NCBI GenBank assembly: GCA_029851415.1
Contig: CM056743.1
Span: 32,380,714 to 32,444,713 of the forward strand
Direction: 5' to 3'
Length of the DNA: 64,000 bases
DNA from: Eretmocerus hayati
Lineage: Eukaryota > Arthropoda > Insecta > Hymenoptera > Aphelinidae
The position numbers were made by a program, and so were the translations under genes. Numbering within the stretch: position 1 is the stretch's first letter; every line of letters starts with the position of its first letter. The notes beneath the pieces were generated by a model, which was given only the letters and a program-made list of their open reading frames with translations, was not told the DNA's origin and ran no database searches. This document shows, in pieces, positions 12,702 to 24,425 of this stretch.

Positions 12702-12931
12702 ATACTGATGGATAATTCTTGATCTTGGAGGACTAAATGATAAAGAGTAAAATCACTCTTTTATAGATGGTGATAAGATTTTATTCTTGCAACGTTTCGT
12801 CGACTTTCTTCTGTCGACAGAAGAAAGTCGACGAAACGTTGCAAGAATAAAATCTTATCACCATCTATAAAAGAGTGTTTTTACTCTTCATCATTTAGTC
12901 CTCCAAGATCAAGAATTATCCATCAGTATCA
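12702..12931. repeat. Near-perfect 230-bp palindrome
   Basis: The centre is CTGTCGACAG at 12811-12820. The arms of about 114 bp differ at only a handful of positions, and the inner ~85 bp reads GAAGAAAGTCGACGAAACGT... outward on both strands. The words GAAGAAAGTCGACGAAAC resemble the 3' half of the hammerhead-type segment found in terminal repeats of Penelope-like retroelements, but the canonical CTGANGA reads CAGAAGA here. The remnant call is inference. Confidence 0.9.
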
Positions 12932-13059
12932 ATAAGAAATTCTCTCATTTATTCCATCTCGCCTCTAAACGAGTCGATCATGCACCTAACTTCAAAATCA
13001 ACGGAGAAATATATTTTGTTGCAGGGAAAATTACAAAAATTCGGTTGAATAGCAATTTT

Positions 13060-14460
13060 GTTCAGCAAACTTCTATGACTTCGTCATCAATCGCGCGTTC
13101 TCTGGACGCACACCATTTTTTTTCTGCATGATCTATCGATTGGTTAATACCGAAATTCCATTTGATCTCTTTAAACCTTGATATTTTGGATAAAATTGAA
13201 ATTTTCACCGAGATTGTCATTTTAATCATCCTCCACCCAATTTTATCGAAATTCTGTCTCAACCAAACGATAGATATTGGTGAGAAAAATATAGTTTAGG
13301 TCCTCCAATTCCCACTAACAAGCTTCCTCGAAAAGATAACTCAAAAAATAATAAAACATTTCTTTCGAATATTCATTCTTCTCTTTTATCTTCCTTTACA
13401 AGTAATTTACCAAACTTTCATCGACCTAAATGCACATTTCCCGAACATTATTCATCAGTTGGTTAATACGGAATTTCAGTTTAACTTGTAAATTACGATT
13501 AGAATGAAGTTTCTTTCTACAAAAACTAAAATTTGCACCAAAATCGTGATTTTACTCATTCTCAAACCAATGTTATCAAAATTCTGTCTCAACCAAACGA
13601 TACATGTTGTTGAGGAAAATATAGTTCAGATTCCCCAATTTCCGCTGACAATGTTCCTCGGAGAAATAACTCAAAAGTAATAAAACATTTGTTTTGTTTA
13701 TCCATTCTTCTACTTTATCTTCCTTTACAAATAATTCACTAAACTTTCATCTACCAAAAAGGATACGTTCCAACTATTTCTCATGAATTGGTCCATACCG
13801 AAATTTACTCGAACTGGTAAATCGTTATTAAATTGAAGTTTCTTCCCACAGAAACTGAAATTTTCACCAAAATCGTAATATTACTCATTCTCAAACCAAT
13901 TTTATCGAAATTCCGTGTCAACCAAACCATAGATATTGGTAAGGGAACCCTCTCTTAGATCACCCAAATTCTCCTATTGAGCTTTCTCAAAGAAATAACT
14001 CAAAGTATACTAATACATTTTTTCAAATATTCGTTTTCCCTCCATATCACCCTGTACAAGTAATCTACGAAACTTCCGAAGACCTAGATCCATATTCATC
14101 AAGCATTTTTCATTTATTGGTTAATACCGAATTCCAGTTGAACTGGTAAACCATGATTTAAATGAAGTTCCTCCCAAAAAACCCAAATTTTCACCGAGAA
14201 CGTCATTTTAATCATCCTCAAATCAATTTTATCGAAATTTCCTGTCAGCAAAACGATAGATATTGATAGTAAAACCCCGATTTAGATGCCCTAAATTCTC
14301 TTAAGAATCTTACTCTAAAAAATGACTCAAAATATAGTAAACCCACCCAAATCAACTTATTCAAACTCTTAATGACCTACAAAGATATATTTGTTACATT
14401 CTAAATTGATTTGTTAATATGCAATTCGATCGAACTACTCAAGCTATTCTCGTCAAGAGA
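13060..14460. repeat. Tandem array, ~328-bp unit, about four copies
   Basis: The marker AAATTCTGTCTCAACCAAAC recurs at about 13250, 13578, 13907 (variant) and 14235 (diverged), giving spacings near 328 bp. Each unit also holds ATTGGTTAATACCGAA. The array ends at 14461-14500 in a short block (ATTCTGCTAATCTCTTTTAG) that recurs inverted at 26225-26270. Confidence 0.85.
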
Positions 14461-14499
14461 AAACATTCTGCTAATCTCTTTTAGCAGCGTATTTTGTAA

Positions 14500-14697
14500 G
14501 GAAATTGACTCAGCTTTCGATTGGAAATGGTATTGAGAGCATAGAGCTGGACCCATGGGCAGGAGATCCACCATTATGAAAAAGAACCAGAACTGTTAAT
14601 TGAATATCATTCGTTAAACGTGAATCATCTGCTCATGGGTCCAGCTCTATGCTCTCAATACGATTTCCAATCAAAAGCTGTGTCAATCACCTTCCAA
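14500..14697. repeat. Hairpin-forming inverted repeat (~198 bp)
   Basis: The arms pair through GGTATTGAGAGCATAGAGCT / AGCTCTATGCTCTCAATACG and the flanking CAGCTTTCGATTGG / CCAATCAAAAGCTG. The loop lies at about 14572-14615. A fragment of the arm (CATAGAGCTGGA) recurs near 33752. Confidence 0.85.
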
Positions 14698-14725
14698 GAA
14701 ACCTATTTCCGGAGTTACCCCCGTC

Positions 14726-15644
14726 GAATGATGTGGTACACAGCTGCCAAAGAGTCTTCGAAGTTATGAGAAGGCTACGTAGGGCTCACAGATTTCATTC
14801 TTGACATTCTTGTTTTGATTCGAGTGGCTACAAATCCCCTCCTAGTGCATCAAATAAACTCTTACAATAAGTCATTTCGAGGGAAATTCTGAGGGCTAAC
14901 GTTTGAGGATAGTTTCACGAACCCAAAACCTAATGAGCATGCTGATGAGGCCATTCTCTGTTCAAAAATTCGCTCTGAAAATGCTTTTCCAGTGTTTTGA
15001 CTACTTTCAATGACTCAAATGATTCTTGGAAAATATATTTTCGATGTAAAACGACTTGGCAAACACGATGGAAATAGATTCAGAGCTCTACAAGGAGTTC
15101 CGGCTTCATGAGAAATAATTTTCTACTTTTTTGACATGTTTACGCCCAAAAATAGTTCCAGAGAAGCCATATCTCAGAAGAAATACTCCAAATCTCTTTT
15201 ACGTGTGGGTTGGAACAATATCAATAAAAAAAAAAATAAAAAAAATTTTTTTTCGGAGGGGGGAGGGTCAAAAAAGATATGGGCTACCTCGAGAATCAAG
15301 GTTATTTTGAGTCTGGCAAGGGCCAGGACGGCTTTTAGAAGGCTTTGCAGGTGTTAATCGATGGATTTTTGACCCTTTTTTCGAATGCCGTCAGCCGAAT
15401 TGCGATTGGTGAGGATGGTCAAAAGTTATATGCAAATTGCCGAGGCAATGTTTCAAATCTTGGATTCATGGAAAAACCACTCATATAGACCTGGGTAATG
15501 CAAAAAAAATTTTTGGCCCTTCAAACTGTTCTAACCATCTCTATTCAACACTATGGAATGGAGAAAAATCCTATGGAGGGATGAAAAAATGGTCGGATAA
15601 AACCTTGTTGAATTGACGTGGAATTACTCATATAAGATCGTGGG
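14726..15644. repeat. Right arm of the 919-bp inverted repeat
   Basis: This is the uninterrupted inverted copy of 5965-7523. It begins GAATGATGTGGTACACAGCT and ends ATAAGATCGTGGG, and carries the empty TA site for the element nested in the left arm. The 73-codon frame at 15136-15357 is A-rich repeat, not coding. Confidence 0.88.
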
Positions 15645-17097
15645 TACGGCTTACGGTGGCAATATCGCAGAACTCGGATCATCTGAACAAGAATGCGTTA
15701 TTACCGGAAACGAATGCATCATTCGAAAAATTGAATGTAGCATATCATAAATGTTTTTCTCCGTAGCACCCTTTCGTGTGAAATTACTCAAAAGTTTAGT
15801 GCCAACAAGCCAAGGTGAGATTACATTAGAAGATGCTTAATACTGTCTCAAAGATGAGAATGCCTTCTCGAGGAATCAAGAATACTCCGTTTCATAAATA
15901 TCATTCATGGTGTACCAAAGCAGTGAAATTTACTCATACGCAGAATCGCAAAGTTTGCGTCGTTGTGCGACGGATCAATATTTTCCAAGAACAAGAAATG
16001 AATAGTGAGAGGAATCGATCAGATACCCAACTTGTACATTGAAAGTCTTCCTTGAGTGCATATGAAACTTTTCGCAAAAAAAGTGATCAATTTCCTTAGT
16101 AATAATGGATAACCACCATGGTGTGTACACGCCAGTGATTGCGATAGATAAATATTTTGCGCTCTTTCCACAGCTTAGAAAGAATAAAGGAATATGACCC
16201 ATTGGCTCGATTCGGTCACGATTGAGTAAAATGAAATAATGTTTTCAGTACACTGTGCGTAAAAGTGTACTTTGCACACAGTTTTTCGACTTTTGCTCAC
16301 AGTTTATCGAGAAGTATAGTTTGGTACAAGTGTCTAAACTCTATTTTTCACATCTTCGTGATGATTCCGACCCTTGGCTGCGGCTCGGGCCGGAAACTCA
16401 TCATTCGGACGTGAAAATGTTTTCTACGCTTTTGTATCGAAATGTACTATTCAGATGGTGAATTAGTTGTCGCTCGGATAATTTATGTCTACGAAATCTA
16501 TCCCGTACCAGAGGGTTGAGACTTCTTGAAAGAAAAAAAAAATGGCAGCGGAGTCACGTGTATTAAGAGTGTGATCTCCGAAGCCTCATGAATGATGAAT
16601 TGAGGATCCAGCAATGATATCGAAACCATCGCCAACAAGATGAAGAGTGATCTCGACATCTGCCAAGTGCATTTGGCGTCTATGTGTTTCCTCCATAAGC
16701 TAACTGATCGTGAAAAATTCCGCGTTTTGTCAACTCGGGTACATATTCTATTATCGAGGTACACCGAGAAGTTTAATGAATCTTCCACTCTTGATTCTGT
16801 TGTATTCGCGGAAATATAGGTTATGTCAATGAGCGATAATGAGACAGAAGTGGACACTTCAAGCCCACACCACTCCCCCTCCCCGCATGTGAACATGAAG
16901 GAACTTCTCAAAACCCGTTGAGTATTTCTAGTCTTGATTGTGTGTCTGGAGCTCCGAAGTTCTTTGTCTGGACAAATCTTGAGTCTTCATATTGCCCAGA
17001 TGTAGAAAGAAGCCCTCGAGGCATTGGCTGATCATTCAGAAAGATGAGGGTCATAGATGGAGCTTACTTGGCTGTGCATCATCCAAATTCCAGTCGG
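15645..17097. other. Unassigned, with a decayed repeat and one long ORF
   Basis: A decayed copy of the family seen at 25420-25625 and 33112-33275 lies near 16360-16425 (CGACCCTTGGCTGCGGCTCG). A 137-codon minus-strand frame at 16498-16911 contains one hydrophobic stretch near 16600-16660 that could recall an OR transmembrane segment, but no splice-phase or motif support was found. Confidence 0.4.
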
Positions 17098-17922
17098 CTA
17101 GGCATCATCCAATTTCATAGATTTCAAAGCAGTAAAATAAGTTGATGAGAGTTTAATCAGCTGGAAATCCAAAAGAAGTATACATTCAATTCTTTGCAGA
17201 GGGATTGCCAGGAATGATCAGTTTTAGCTCATTTACAGTCATGAAAGATTCCATCGAAAGATTCGAGAATTTTCCAGCAGTGAGTGCACAAGGACGCATC
17301 CCTTGATGCATGACCATAGTTATGTATTTGCGTTGCTGTGGTCGGGCAAGGTACCAATTACTCGAGAACCTATGGATTTGTTTCAAACGTGATTTGTGAA
17401 TCTTGAATGAGTTAGCGAGGAGTGAGTGATATCCATAGATTTATGAGCTTACCCGCAATAAAAAACTTCCCCGCTAGAATCGATGAGCTCTTGGCCCAAC
17501 CAATGAACTAAGAAAAGCACAATATAGATTGCTGATATCAACGTTGTGAGCATGGTCTTCTCTATGAATAGCATATCTGAATTCATCACCTGAAAGAGTA
17601 AAAATGAATGTACTATTTGTTGTAATTGTCCCACCGCACAGATAGACCTCTTACAAAAAAGTAGCACATGGATAAAATGATCACACAGGCTATTTGGAGA
17701 ACAAAGCAAGTCATCGTCATTATGTCTTCCATCACATTGTACAAGCTGAACATTTAAAAAGCCAATAAGTCATCAAAAGTAGTAAAAATCATATTTTGGA
17801 TCAAGTAAGCATCATACTCAATGGTTTGGACATGCAAAGCTACCACACTTCGAACGTCATCAGATCTCACGTCACTTTGGGATGTGTGAGCCTCTTCTCC
17901 AACAATATTTTGGATCCTAAAA
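17098..17922 (-). CDS. Odorant receptor (7tm_6 family), C-terminal five exons
   Basis: This is an insect odorant receptor, a plasma-membrane ligand-gated channel subunit that works with Orco in sensory neurons. Five exons splice in consistent phase on the minus strand: 17818-17916 (acceptor TTTTAG; an alternative starts at 17922), 17655-17745, 17453-17589, 17237-17369 and 17098-17160. The introns are 72, 65, 83 and 76 bp, all GT...AG. Together they give about 173 codons ending in TAG at 17098-17100. Visible hallmarks are an intracellular VALHVQTID segment, transmembrane 5 (LQIACVIILSM), transmembrane 6 with HWLGQELIDSSGEV, then SSNWYLA, CALTAGKFSNLSMESF and the terminal TYFTALKSM. This order and the exon phases match the hymenopteran OR family. 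A full receptor has about 380-400 residues, so the 5' half is missing or unrecognised upstream. A 435-bp tandem duplication ends inside the first listed exon. The 3' half looks intact; whether the gene is functional is unknown. Confidence 0.9.
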
Positions 17923-18705
17923 CTGGTAGATGAGAGGGAATAAGTTGAGGATTATGATACATAATGACGTGGAGATCGAGCTCTGTAACTCGAATGGTTG
18001 AATCTCTGTGACGATAGTGGTCGTTATCATGGATTGGCGTTTACAGGCGCGCAGGTGCTTATCAGGGGTCGAAGACCCAAAAAGGGGGTTTTTCGCGATT
18101 GTGTGCCGACTGTTGGTCGGATCGGAAAATGGTTCAGATAAAAGTTGTAGCCTTTTCAGAAAGAAAGAGAATGAGCTTAACTAAGATGATCTAGGATTAT
18201 CAGAATAGGGAAAATCGAGATAAAAGTCACCGGCCGTATCTCAGCGGAGACGGGAAAAGATGGCAGCTGTAAAGCTACCACACTTCGAACGTCATCAGAT
18301 CTCACGTCACTTTGGGATGTGTGAGCCTCTTCTCCAACAATATTTTGGATCCTAAAACTGGTAGATGAGAGGGAATAAGTTGAGGATTATGATACATAAT
18401 GACGTGGAGATCGAGCTCTGTAACTCGAATGGTTGAATCTCTGTGACGATAGTGGTCGTTATCATGGATTGGCGTTTACAGGCGCGCAGGTGCTTATCAG
18501 GGGTCGAAGACCCAAAAAGGGGGTTTTTCGCGATTGTGTGCCGACTGTTGGTCGGATCGGAAAATGGTTCAGATAAAAGTTGTAGCCTTTTCAGAAAGAA
18601 AGAGAATGAGCTTAACTAAGATGATCTAGGATTATCAGAATAGGGAAAATCGAGATAAAAGTCACCGGCCGTATCTCAGCGGAGACGGGAAAAGATGGCA
18701 GCTGT
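17836..18705. repeat. Perfect 435-bp tandem duplication
   Basis: Units 17836-18270 and 18271-18705 appear identical base for base on reading. Both run from AAAGCTACCACACTTCGAAC to GAAAAGATGGCAGCTGT. The unit covers most of one OR exon and the intron upstream. The identity indicates a very recent event or an assembly artefact. Confidence 0.95.
18271..18357 (-). pseudogene. Duplicated, truncated OR exon
   Basis: This is the upstream copy of the OR exon at 17818-17922. It keeps the acceptor but loses the last 18 bp and the splice donor at the duplication junction, so it cannot be spliced normally. A working transcript would have to skip it and use the downstream copy. Confidence 0.8.
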
Positions 18706-19358
18706 AGCTGCATGTGCGGCGTCGGAACAATTTCAGGAATACTTGTCTCATTACAGAACAGAGATGTGTATTGGTTCTCCATCGTTGCGTGGTATTGAAT
18801 CGAATAGAAGTAGTCAAAATAGCTAAATCCTCCAGAGTACAAAATATCTCATTGGCCTTGAGAATTTGGATTATAATTCTTATTGGATCTTTCAAATCAT
18901 CAGAGGCAAAGAGATATGATAACAAAGCAAGCCTTGTTTCACAAACACTTGCGTCTGGTCAAATAAACAATTTTGAACATCACGCGTACTCATTTCGATA
19001 GCTTATTGTAGAGCACCACAGCCTCGTAACGCAAACAAACTACGACCAGGACTTTGTTTAAATGCCTCGCTGTGCGGCGAAACTCGTGTGAAATTTCGCC
19101 ATATGATTCTGTATGACACGCCGAGTGCTAAAATTCCCTCCATCTATCAATTTACAATACGATTGTACGATTTATCGATAGCCGATCTTGGATTGATTGT
19201 ATTGGATCTCAATCGATTCGTCGGGATAGCGAGATTATCGAAACTGTTGAGATTAACTTCGAAAATACACGGTGCGCCTCTGGCGAGGATGAGTTTAACG
19301 AAAATGACAAGGAAACCTGGAAAAGGGTTTTTTTTTTGTACGAATCGTCACGAATTCA
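18706..19358. other. Possible OR 5' region, unresolved
   Basis: Minus-strand frames at 18612-18842 and 18662-18925 lie where the receptor's N-terminal exons would be expected. An ATG at about 18988 opens a 33-codon frame, then stops. None shows a clear OR motif, and the frames would need a shift to join. I cannot assign them. Confidence 0.25.
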
Positions 19359-19359
19359 A

Positions 19360-20560
19360 CCTGATTCCGAGCGAGATCTGCACCCAAAGGCGGCTTACCT
19401 GCGCGCAAGAATTCACCTCCAAGTAGGTGATCATTGGCGTGTATGAATGATGTGACGAGATGGTGTGAATTGTAGAAGAATTGAATGAAAGAAGAATGTG
19501 GAAGAAGGAATGAATGGTGTTGATGTAGAGAATGGAGAATGATGATGAAAAGAAATGAGGAAGGGGGCAGGAATGAAATGAGAGTCAATGAGTTTGAGTT
19601 GAAGGACGGAGAAAATTAGTTTGAGGATGCGATGAATGAATGATTCGAATGAGGATGAAATACAATGAGCAAAAGATAGAGTGAGGAGATGAATGAAAAT
19701 GACCGCCTCACCTTCCTACTTGGTGATGAATTCAGACGCAACCTCTGCACCCGAAGGCGGCTCATCTGCGTGCAAGAATTCAATCCCAAGTAGGTGATCA
19801 TTGGTGTGTATGAATCGTGTGACGATGTAGTGTGAATGATGGAAAAATTTGACGATAGAAGAATGTAGACAAAATAATGGGTGGTGTGGAAATTGGGAAT
19901 GAGATGAAATGAGGAAGGGGAAGGAAATGAAATGAGAGTAAATGAGTTGGTGTTGATGTAGAAAATTAGTTGAAGGATTCAATGAATGAATGATTCGGAT
20001 GAGAATAAGATACAACGAGCAAGGAAAGAGTTATGTCATGAATGAGAATGACCGCCTGATCCTCCTACTTGGTGATGAATTTGGACGCAACCTCTGCACC
20101 CGAAGGCGGCTTACCTGCGTACAAGAATTCACCCCCAAGTAGGCGATCATTGGCGTGTATGGATGATGTAATGAGATGGTGTGAATGATGGGAGGATTGA
20201 GTGGAGGATGAATGTATTTGAGGAGATGGATGGTGTTGATGTAGATGATGGAGATTGGAAATAAGATGAAATGAGGAGGGGGAAGGGAATGAAATGAGAG
20301 TAAATGAGTTGGTGTTGATGTAGAAAATTAGTTGAAGGATTGAATGAATGAATGATTTGAATGAAAATGTGATGCGATGAGCAAGAAATGAGTAATGAGA
20401 TGAATGAGAATGACCACCTCACCCTCCTACTTGGTGATGAATTCAGACGCAACCTCTGCACCCGAAGGCGGCTTACCTGTGTGCAAGAGTTCACCTCCAA
20501 GTAGGCGATCATTGACGTATATGAATGATGTGATGAGATGGTAAGAATGAAACAAACATC
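19360..20560. repeat. Minisatellite block with conserved 80-bp palindromic cores
   Basis: Cores lie at about 19368-19430 (partial), 19715-19794, 20064-20143 and 20426-20505. The last three are exactly 80 bp and are spaced 349 and 362 bp. Each is bounded by CCTACTTGG and CCAAGTAGG and contains GCACCCGAAGGCGGCT. Between the cores lies ATGA-rich low-complexity DNA. The same core occurs at 8674 and 9403. Confidence 0.9.
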
Positions 20561-20590
20561 AAGAAATGGAATGAACGATGAAATGAAATA

Positions 20591-21678
20591 CCGTCAACCG
20601 GGGTTACTTTGAATACTTTCTGAAAATTTTGCTCGTAATTTCCTTGTAATTTGTACGTCTTACATTATAATGGCATTGTATCTAGATTCAATTGAAAGCT
20701 TATTGTCTTAGCTTCCGATTGCGCCGCAGTAGAGTCCAATTGGATATTGTTGACGAACGTTATGAGCATTTGAAAGGTGTTCAAAGTTAGACTCCCTAGT
20801 TGGGGTAACTTTGAACGCTAGATTGATTAAACGTAAGATCCTCAGTAACAGGCATAGTAATGCTCTGTATCCGTCATTATGTGATACATTTGCATTCAAG
20901 GAAGTATTATGCACTCATTTTGGGTTTTCTGGAGTTGGAACGGAGACTCAAACAATGAATGAGTAGTTTCAATAAATCATCTGAATTGTGATTACGATCT
21001 ACATTTGAATTGAAAAATTCACTTATACAAAGTTTTACTCGAATTCAGAAATGTTCGGTCCTCCATGTATAGTAATTCAGAGAGTCAAGTAGGGCATCTT
21101 GAAAATTTAATGATATCAACCACGAATCTCAAAATCAGGAATTATCGGAATACAAGGATTAATTTGTATGTAGAGTTAGCCCAATTTTTAAGGGACTCCG
21201 GTTCTTTGAAGCGTTCAAAGTCACCCCATTCGTCTAAAAAGCATGTATTTTCCCATTTAAGTGTTCAAAGTTACCCCGGTTTGGAGAAAAAATACACACT
21301 TTTCAGTTTTTACCCTACAAAATTGAGTCAAGGTACAGATATTCTATTGAAAGGATGGATTCTCCAAGATATTGGTAGGGGTCAATGAAATCTAGCGCCA
21401 GAGACTTGGATTCGCCCTGGAAGTGCTCAAGCGAGATCACTTCTTTGGAGCACATTTTTTTGCTCTTGAATCATGCCATCTAAAAAGTTTGTTGAAAACT
21501 CTCTTACAGCTGAGAGAGAGCCCCACACGAGTGCAAAATGTTGTACACCTATAACACTATCACGCAAATTACTTCTAGAACCCTTGCGCATTCCTACTTT
21601 GCTGATTTCGAGAATTAAAAACTTGTACCTCGAGTGTTGAAAGTTACCCCGTCTGTTCAAAGTAACCCCGGTTGAAGG
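20591..21678. mobile_element. TA-flanked element, family C (1,088 bp)
   Basis: The termini are CC(G/T)TCAACCGGGGTTACTT on both strands with TA on each side (20589-20590, 21679-21680). Internal copies of the motif (GGGTAACTTTGAAC, GTTCAAAGTTACCCCGG) occur at about 20797, 21215, 21262 and 21642. The TA duplication suggests Tc1/mariner affinity. No transposase is visible. Confidence 0.85.
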
Positions 21679-21680
21679 TA

Positions 21681-23590
21681 TGTATATTCCCAAATGTACA
21701 TATTTATGTATATCACCATGAGTTTTTGGAAACTCCCTACAAAAACTGGTAGGCGGAGCGAACGTCAGCGAGCAAAGCAATTCCGCTAGTGTTTTGCTCT
21801 AACCCACCTCTTGTAAATATTTGCAAAAAAACCGTGAAGATGCGAAGAAAACGAAGAATTGCCGAATTTCCCCCATGAGCAATATATGGGGAATTCGTAG
21901 TTTGACTTTCACACGGAACGGCGAGCGGACACGATTCCGCTCGGAATCAGGTTGGATTCGTGGCGATTTTTACGAAAACACCCCTCTTCTAATTCATTTT
22001 GTCATTTTCGTCGATCTAATCCTGGCCAGGGGTATGGAGAATTTCGGCAACTCTCCGTTTTCTTCACATCTTCGCGGTTTTCTCGCAAATATTCGGGAGA
22101 AATGAGTCATAGCATCACATGTAACGGATATTTTCCTAAAGATTTTCCAAGGACCTAAGAGATGATGTAGTTAGATTGGTCGAGAAAGGACATATCAATT
22201 TATCAGCGAGTTCTCTAAAGAATTGTCAGAGCATTCGTGAGAACGGTCCAAAAAGTTGCCTTCTGCTGCGCCGTTCCTATTCTTCGCGTGTTACGAGCTC
22301 GAACTTTCAACATCGAATACTCGGAAACAAAATGGACAGGCTCCCTGTAATTTCAGCAGAATGTCTGTTATGGATAGTTGAACCACCACACGAATTCCCA
22401 GAAGATTCTCTTGAATTTCGGAAAACCCGGAGACATACTCTAACGAGATGCTTTTGACTCTGTCAGGAGCTTTCAATTGTAACTCTGCTGATCATAGAGC
22501 GAAGCGATTGATAAATATTCTTGAAGATACTTTTGGACCGAGGATAGCGAATGATCGATATATAAAACTACTCGGTGTTCCCCGTCTAGGCTTAGAACAA
22601 AGTTTGATGCAGTATTCGCTCATTTTTTTCTGTTAGATAGAGTCTCAAGTTTACGTATCCTATTTTCCTGATCACAGACCAATTATCATACGCATGACTT
22701 TTGAAGATAAAGACGATGACTAATAGAATCTGGCTATTAAGCTAGCTCTGTGCAGGACATCTGCACCAGCCCTTCGACTTGAGCCGGCTGATTGCCTCTG
22801 AGCGATACCGCTACTCCGTAGCCAGTTAGATTGAGGCTAGTCCGGAGTCCACGCAAAACCGGGACCAGACACGCACCGGCGTACTTCGAGGTTGCAGCTG
22901 CATCCAATGATTCTGAGAGCGGTATTATTGTTTATACGCTTTTATTGATATCAAATGTGTTACTCAGATACTAGGGCACCTGTGAAATCTTATAACACGA
23001 TACCATGCAAAGTTCCATGGCATTTCATTCATTAGGAATCGAGAAAAGCTTGAAGGCAGTTTTTTGGTGGCACAGAGCGCGTCCGCGACTATTCCGATTC
23101 ATTCCTCAATGAAAAAACAGTTTTGGCCAATATCAGATACTAGGCTATCTGTGGATTGAAATTTCCCGTCGAATGAGCCCTCCCACTCCCGAAAACTCTG
23201 AATCTAGCTCGCAAAAAACTTGAACTAGTGTGAGCACCGAGCAGTATAACTTGCTCAGTGAGCCAAAGAACTACGATTTTCTGGAGATATAGAATGAATC
23301 CCCGGGTGTGGAACAACTCATTTGATGGGGAATATCATGGTGTTTCAGTTGCCGTATCTCGTTTGGGTCGGAAATGTGATGTTGAAATACTATGAGGCAA
23401 AAAAGTGGTTTATAATATCCCATCGCACATGCAGTACGATCAAAGCGCCATCTATCGGGCAAAATATCCGGATTCTCTACGGACTAGCCTTAACAACTTA
23501 TTCTAAGTCATGAACTTGACATTCACCAATTAGTATATTACTGTACTAGGCACGGAAGTTGTGGAGGGATTAGGAGTGGATTTTGTCAAC
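21681..23590. other. Unassigned sequence with a GC-rich patch
   Basis: Positions 21735-21790 share the GCGAACGTCAGCGAGC segment with about 10190. A GC-rich patch at 22740-22900 has no identifiable RNA fold or frame. The several 60-117 codon ORFs overlap on both strands and show no domain. Confidence 0.45.
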
Positions 23591-23596
23591 GCCTAC

Positions 23597-24390
23597 CTGT
23601 TGAAATGCTCAGCGAAACAGTATAAAAAGTAACTCAATTGTATTAAAATTACCCGATTTGACGGTACTTTTGTGCCTAGGCATACACTACGATATTTGTT
23701 TAACAACAGTCCCTTGTACCTGAATATACCATGCAGTTCTTTTTCGCTATTTGGTTGATCTTCCGTTGGATTTGAGTTTTTTTGCATCCATTGTTGTATT
23801 GGTGATTCAATATATCTCAAAACTACTGCATATCATCTACGTGTCTCATTACTCTCGTAATCTATACATATTTCCTTCACACCATTCCGTGAGTTATGCC
23901 CCCATATAATTGCGTCAAATTCATGCAAGTAGCTACATAATGAGATATTCACAATACACAAACAGATATCCAAGGTGGGGTGACTTTGAAACTCAGTTCC
24001 TATTGCGTTTCTCAAATGCACGCGAATTCTTTCCTTCGTACCGAAGTAATTCAAACAGTACTCATTTAAACTATTCTCAAATTGCTCACCATGTCAATGA
24101 GAAGAATCCACAAATCAACTTCATTTGCGTCAAGAAAGTGCTGAGGAGTCCTAATATAAGTCCAGCGAGCGTGAGGAATATTGCATTGAGATGCAGCAAC
24201 GGTATGAATAGGTGAGGCCCACAAATGTCATATAACTGCGGTAGTTCCAGCAATTCAACTCTTGTCGCATTGGTCAATGGGTGGAACGCATCCAAAAGAA
24301 GAACCAAAACGGATGTTCCCACCATCACGAACATCCCACTTGTGCAGATACCTGAATATCGGATTTATTGAAGAATTAGAATTGAAGGAA
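23597..24390 (-). pseudogene. Odorant receptor-like gene fragment
   Basis: An open segment from about 24386 to 24086 follows an acceptor ATATTCAG and contains a hydrophobic stretch (FVMVGTSVLVLLLD), then HPLTNATR, and a second transmembrane stretch ending in ICGFF. That order matches the transmembrane 2-3 region of hymenopteran ORs. The frame stops at 24086 and continues only after a shift into 24054-23833 (YFGTKERIRVHLRNAI). A later exon-like piece ends VILIQLSYFLYCFAEHF at 23597, before a GTAGGC donor. No terminal exon was found. A hAT element (24426-25298) lies just upstream of the acceptor, presumably in the intron. The frameshift and missing ends suggest a pseudogene. Confidence 0.5.
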
Positions 24391-24425
24391 ATACTATTCT
24401 ATGTAACGATGCCACAGAATACGCT

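Noticed and set aside
16498..16911. 137-codon minus-strand ORF with a hydrophobic stretch, considered as a second OR exon
   Set aside because: There is no conserved OR motif, no phase-consistent neighbouring exon and little room before the OR gene at 17098.
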